A DNA stretch of 9,880 bases from Desulfobacteraceae bacterium (GTDB taxonomy: Bacteria > Desulfobacterota > Desulfobacteria > Desulfobacterales > ETH-SRB1): positions 1-9,880 of the forward strand of contig DAOWEW010000039.1 of assembly GCA_030638305.1 (NCBI GenBank). Reading direction: 5' to 3'. A program made the translations under genes and the position numbers. This document shows, one piece after another, positions 7,003-9,880 of the stretch. Each line of letters opens with the position of its first letter. The stretch's first letter is position 1. Below the pieces are notes generated by a model. It was not told where the DNA came from and did no database searches. It worked only from the letters and a program-made list of their open reading frames with translations.

Positions 7003-8151
7003 ATGCCAAAACAAACACCTAAAAATAATCCCCAATCGGGATACGATATAACACTCCTTTTCTCTGTCCTTTTTCTGGTTGGGCTGGGGGTTGTAATGGT
7101 TTACAGCTCAAGTTCAGCTCTGGCGCTGAAAGAATTTGGAGTTGATTACTATTATTTTAAAAAACAGATTTTTTTTTCATTCTTGGGCATTCTTGTTCTG
7201 GTTGGCAACAGACATATTTCGTTAAAACTTTTTTATTCTATGGCATATCCGCTACTTATTCTTACATTTCTTTTGCTGCTTGCTGTGAAAAGTTCCGGAT
7301 TCGGTGTTAGTGCCGGAGGCTCAACACGCTGGTTACGATTGGGTTTTTTAACATTCCAGCCGTCTGAGCTAGCGCGTTTTTCTCTTGTATTATATCTTGC
7401 GTACTCCATGAGTAAAAAATCGGATAAACTTAAAGATTTTTCAATTGGTTTTATGCCTCACATTATAGTTTTCGGCATATTTGCAATACTGATATTTGTA
7501 CAACCGGATTTTGGTTCAGTTGTTATTTTGGGGGCAATTACATGGATGATGCTTTTTGTCGGAGGTGTTAGAATTTTACATCTTGTAACACCTTTGCTGA
7601 TTCTGCTGCCGGCTTTATACATATTTATGATCAATGCTCCTTACCGGTTCAAACGAATTCTGAGTTTCCTGGATCCATGGAAATATCCGACAGATGAAGG
7701 ATACCAAATGATACATTCTTTTATGGCTTTTGGTACCGGGGGTATATGGGGAACAGGAATAGGAAAAAGTTATCAGAAACTTTTCTACCTTCCCGAACCA
7801 CATACTGATTTTATTTTTTCAGTTATTGGAGAGGAGCTTGGGCTTTTCGGCGTTTTTGTAATTCTATCTCTCTATTGTGTGATTCTGTGGCGGGGAATCA
7901 TCATAGCAAAAAATGCAGAAGAGCCTTTTACATCATTTATGGCTATTGGCTTGACAATCGCAATCGGGCTTCAGGTTTGCATTAATATGGGAGTTGTTAT
8001 GGGCCTTTTGCCGACAAAGGGGCTTACACTGCCGTTCTTGAGTTACGGAGGCACCTCCCTTTTAATAAATATGGCATCAATAGGAGTATTGCTGAATATA
8101 GGAGCCTCTACTCATGCGTTCAAACCCAAGGAACGTGCATCGAATAAATAG
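7003..8151 (+). CDS. ftsW: FtsW, SEDS-family septal peptidoglycan glycosyltransferase
   Basis: Polytopic inner-membrane protein that polymerises lipid II at the septum together with the class B PBP FtsI. The 382 residues contain about ten membrane segments after a short hydrophilic N-terminus. SEDS signatures visible: GGSTRWLRLG...FQPSELARF (105-126), QPDFGS (167-172), PEPHTDFIFSVIGEELG (264-280), in which Asp269 is the expected catalytic residue, and GLLPTKGLTLPFLSYGGTS (334-352). The location between murD and murG, in the same cluster as ftsI, favours FtsW over RodA or SpoVE. ATG 7003 is the first in-frame start after the repeat spacer; no Shine-Dalgarno sequence precedes it. The 3' end overlaps murG by 38 bases. 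Confidence 0.95.
   Translation: MPKQTPKNNPQSGYDITLLFSVLFLVGLGVVMVYSSSSALALKEFGVDYYYFKKQIFFSFLGILVLVGNRHISLKLFYSMAYPLLILTFLLLLAVKSSGFGVSAGGSTRWLRLGFLTFQPSELARFSLVLYLAYSMSKKSDKLKDFSIGFMPHIIVFGIFAILIFVQPDFGSVVILGAITWMMLFVGGVRILHLVTPLLILLPALYIFMINAPYRFKRILSFLDPWKYPTDEGYQMIHSFMAFGTGGIWGTGIGKSYQKLFYLPEPHTDFIFSVIGEELGLFGVFVILSLYCVILWRGIIIAKNAEEPFTSFMAIGLTIAIGLQVCINMGVVMGLLPTKGLTLPFLSYGGTSLLINMASIGVLLNIGASTHAFKPKERASNK
8100..8104 (+). promoter_or_regulatory. Shine-Dalgarno sequence for murG
   Basis: AGGAG inside the end of ftsW, 9 bases before ATG 8114. It decides the start in favour of 8114 over the in-frame GTG at 8135, whose nearest purine run (AAGGA) lies only 2 bases ahead of it. Confidence 0.7.
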
Positions 8152-9262
8152 AAACGGAAAGCGCATCGTAATTGCAGGTGGTGGTACAGGCGGGCATCTA
8201 TTTCCAGGGATCGCCATTGCCGAGGCATTTATTAAGCGCAATCCTGAGAATAAAGTCATTTTTATAAGTACGGGCAAGCCATTTGAAGTATCTGTTTTAA
8301 AAGAAAAGAAATTTCCATTTAAAACCATAACAGTGGAAGGGATAAAAGGCCGCGGGATTGTTAATCAGATCATATCAATTTCAAAAATACCAAAGGGATT
8401 ATTTGAGTCCATGCTTATCCTGAAAGACTTCAGGCCGCATCTCGTTATTGGAGTTGGAAGCTACTCTGCAGGGCCTGTGGTACTTGGAGCCTGGCTTATG
8501 GGAATTAAAATTGTACTGCACGAGCAGAATATATTGCCCGGCATTACTAACCGTATTCTATCTTATCTTGCTGACCGTATTTATGTTTCTTTTAAAGATA
8601 CTCGTGGCAACTTTAATCCAAAGAAGGTTTGTTTTACAGGCAATCCTGTAAGAAACGAAATTCTTTGTTCTGCAATGGAGAAATCCGGAATTTCTGATTC
8701 CGTTCAGGAGAAACTTTTTACAATTCTTGTAATCGGAGGCAGCCAGGGGGCTCACAGCATTAATATAGCAGTAATGGATGCTCTGCAATTCTTAAAAGAA
8801 AAAGATAGTTTTTTTTTCATACATCAAACAGGAACTGATGATGAAGAAAAAGTAAAAAACGCTTACAGAAAAGAAGGTATTGCCGGCATCGTTAAATCCT
8901 TTTTCAATGATATGGGGCAGCAATACAAAAATGCAGATCTGATTATATGCAGAGCGGGTGCTACTACCGTGGCAGAATTAACGGCTATTGGTAAAGGTGC
9001 GCTGTTAATACCATACCCTTTTGCGGCAGACGACCATCAGGTTTTAAATGCAAAAACGCTGTCAGATGCAGGCGCTGCGGAAATGATTTTCCAAAAGGAA
9101 CTCAGCGGCACTTTACTCGCAAAAAAAATCAGGCACTATGCATCAAATTACAAGACACTTGGTAATATGGCTTTAATGGCAACAAAACTCGGCAAACCGG
9201 ATGCAGCAGAAACAATTGTTGATGATTGTTACAAATTAATGAAGGAAAGGGTTCAGGGTTAA
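8114..9262 (+). CDS. murG: MurG, lipid II-forming GlcNAc transferase
   Basis: Peripheral inner-membrane GT-B glycosyltransferase that transfers GlcNAc from UDP-GlcNAc to lipid I, forming lipid II on the cytoplasmic face. The 382 residues are slightly longer than the usual 350-370, mostly through about 15 extra basic residues before the first strand. Motifs: GGGTGGHLFPG (22-32), VIGVGSYSAGP (111-121), LHEQNILPG (135-143) with the HEQN motif, TGNPVR (175-180), IGGSQGAHSIN (207-217) and RAGATTVAELTAIGKGALLIPYPFAADDHQ, the donor-binding region at 280-309. The start chosen has AGGAG 9 bases upstream and overlaps ftsW by 38 bases. The last codons (RVQG and stop) lie in 7-base repeats AGGGTTC/AGGGTTA that open the spacer before murC. 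Confidence 0.96.
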   Translation: MRSNPRNVHRINRNGKRIVIAGGGTGGHLFPGIAIAEAFIKRNPENKVIFISTGKPFEVSVLKEKKFPFKTITVEGIKGRGIVNQIISISKIPKGLFESMLILKDFRPHLVIGVGSYSAGPVVLGAWLMGIKIVLHEQNILPGITNRILSYLADRIYVSFKDTRGNFNPKKVCFTGNPVRNEILCSAMEKSGISDSVQEKLFTILVIGGSQGAHSINIAVMDALQFLKEKDSFFFIHQTGTDDEEKVKNAYRKEGIAGIVKSFFNDMGQQYKNADLIICRAGATTVAELTAIGKGALLIPYPFAADDHQVLNAKTLSDAGAAEMIFQKELSGTLLAKKIRHYASNYKTLGNMALMATKLGKPDAAETIVDDCYKLMKERVQG

Positions 9263-9361
9263 AAACCGACTAACTTTGAATCTTGAACCCGACAACCTGA
9301 GTAGTTGCAAAATATAAAGAGAGCAAAGCAACCAACCGTAAACCTTGAACCGTAAACCGTT
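9248..9361 (+). repeat. Heptamer repeat region between murG and murC
   Basis: The left units AGGGTTC and AGGGTTA (9248-9261) overlap the murG end and stop. Two further units in the same phase, TTGAATC and TTGAACC, lie at 9276-9289; GGGTTCA (9249-9255) and TGAACCC (9284-9290) could pair. The right array at 9334-9361 is AACCGTA, AACCTTG, AACCGTA, AACCGTT, ending 9 bases before the murC ATG. Between them, GTTGC (9304-9308) and GCAAC (9328-9332) form another short inverted pair. It is more degraded than the other two spacers but has the same polarity, and it mixes the unit variants of both. Confidence 0.8.
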
Positions 9362-9370
9362 ATCAAAATC

Positions 9371-9880
9371 ATGTATCTTAAAAAATATCACATACACTTT
9401 GTAGGAATCGGCGGAATAGGAATGAGTGGCATCGCGGAGCTCCTTCTTAATCTTGGCTATAAAGTATCGGGCTCTGACATAAAATCATCAGACATTACAA
9501 GACGTTTGAAAAGCCTTGGCGCTGTCATATTTGAAGGGCATTTTGAGGAACAGTTTTGCGGAGCTGATGTTGTTGTGACATCGACAGCCGTTGGCCGTGA
9601 AAACGTGGAAGTGATTGCAGCCAGACATGCATCAATTCCTGTAATTCAAAGAGCTGAAATGCTGGCAGAACTTATGCGTTTAGAACTTAAACGTTTAAAG
9701 TACAGCGTGGCGGTTGCCGGGGCGCACGGCAAAACTTCTACAACGTCGTTAATTGCTTCCGTTCTTGGCCAGGGTGGCCTTGATCCTACCGTGGTTATTG
9801 GTGGAATACTCAAAAGCACAGGTTCTAACGCACTTCTTGGAAAAGGAGATTTTATCGTAGCTGAAGCAGATGAAAGCGAT
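9371..9880 (+). CDS. murC: MurC, UDP-MurNAc:L-alanine ligase (3' end missing)
   Basis: Cytoplasmic ligase that adds L-alanine to UDP-MurNAc, the first amino-acid step. The frame runs without a stop to the window end, giving 170 codons of an expected roughly 460. Visible: [20 protein letters not shown] (11-30) in the UDP-binding fold, VVTSTAV (68-74), [10 protein letters not shown] (94-103), ATP loop [12 protein letters not shown] (116-127) and the EADESD motif (165-170) at the very edge. The loop has Ala-His and Ser where many MurCs read Thr-His and Thr; the lysine and the following threonine are kept, so binding is probably unaffected. Compared with the recalled family pattern there are about five extra residues (LELKR) between ELMR and the strand before the loop. 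ATG 9371 gives a normal N-terminus but has no Shine-Dalgarno sequence. Confidence 0.95.
   Translation, partial: MYLKKYHIHFVGIGGIGMSGIAELLLNLGYKVSGSDIKSSDITRRLKSLGAVIFEGHFEEQFCGADVVVTSTAVGRENVEVIAARHASIPVIQRAEMLAELMRLELKRLKYSVAVAGAHGKTSTTSLIASVLGQGGLDPTVVIGGILKSTGSNALLGKGDFIVAEADESD
9677..9698 (+). repeat. Short direct repeat and palindrome inside murC
   Basis: CGTTTA occurs at 9677-9682 and 9692-9697, exactly 15 bases (5 codons) apart. A perfect 12-base palindrome, TTAAACGTTTAA, occupies 9687-9698. The stretch codes for residues 103-110, where MurC appears to have a 5-residue insertion. Confidence 0.6.

Noticed and set aside
9276..9318. Internal promoter before murC (TTGAAC with AT-rich AAAATATAAAG downstream)
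   Set aside because: Spacing between possible -35 and -10 boxes is wrong (19 bases or more) and TTGAAC is simply a repeat-unit variant that occurs many times in these spacers.
5450..9361. CRISPR array or transposon inverted ends
   Set aside because: Units are 7 bases without unique spacers, and no transposase gene or target duplication is visible around the inverted arms.
9716..9751. Defective ATP loop in murC (AHGKTS instead of THGKTT)
   Set aside because: The Lys and first Thr that bind phosphate and Mg are kept, and Ser is a conservative change; this looks like normal family variation.

Overview
The window is a stretch of a division and cell wall (dcw) cluster. All genes are on the + strand, in the order ftsI (5' end missing) – murE – murF – mraY – murD – ftsW – murG – murC (3' end missing). 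Gene order, the meso-diaminopimelate signature in MurE (DNPR) and the general look of the proteins point to a Gram-negative bacterium. My best guess is a moderately A+T-rich member of the Desulfobacterota (former Deltaproteobacteria). That guess rests on recalled family resemblance, not a search, and no species can be named.

Layout. Positions 1-4363 are very compact: ftsI/murE and murE/murF each overlap by 4 bases, and mraY follows murF after 6 bases. The second half is different. mraY/murD (145 bases), murD/ftsW (64 bases) and murG/murC (108 bases) are separated by short spacers, each filled with degenerate 7-base repeats. ftsW and murG overlap by 38 bases. No gene-free stretch exceeds 300 bases, and I see no RNA gene, CRISPR array, insertion sequence or second-strand gene.

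How the genes work together. MurC, MurD, MurE and MurF add L-Ala, D-Glu, meso-DAP and D-Ala-D-Ala in turn to UDP-MurNAc in the cytoplasm. MraY moves the product onto undecaprenyl phosphate at the inner membrane (lipid I), and MurG adds GlcNAc (lipid II). FtsW, a SEDS glycosyltransferase, and FtsI, its class B PBP transpeptidase partner, then polymerise and cross-link septal peptidoglycan. All eight are recognisable with their key motifs intact.

What is unusual is the repeat content, not the gene content. (1) All three larger spacers carry 7-base repeats in opposed orientation: GTT-type units start at or in the upstream stop codon and AAC-type units run up to the downstream start. One pair of arms is a perfect 24-base inverted repeat. 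(2) The only usable murD start, a TTG, lies in the last repeat unit, and the three genes after such spacers show no Shine-Dalgarno sequence. (3) murE carries an in-frame array of four 18-base units, adding a Lys/Asn-rich loop. (4) murC has an apparent 5-codon insertion next to its ATP loop, with short repeats and a perfect palindrome. No new enzyme system is seen.
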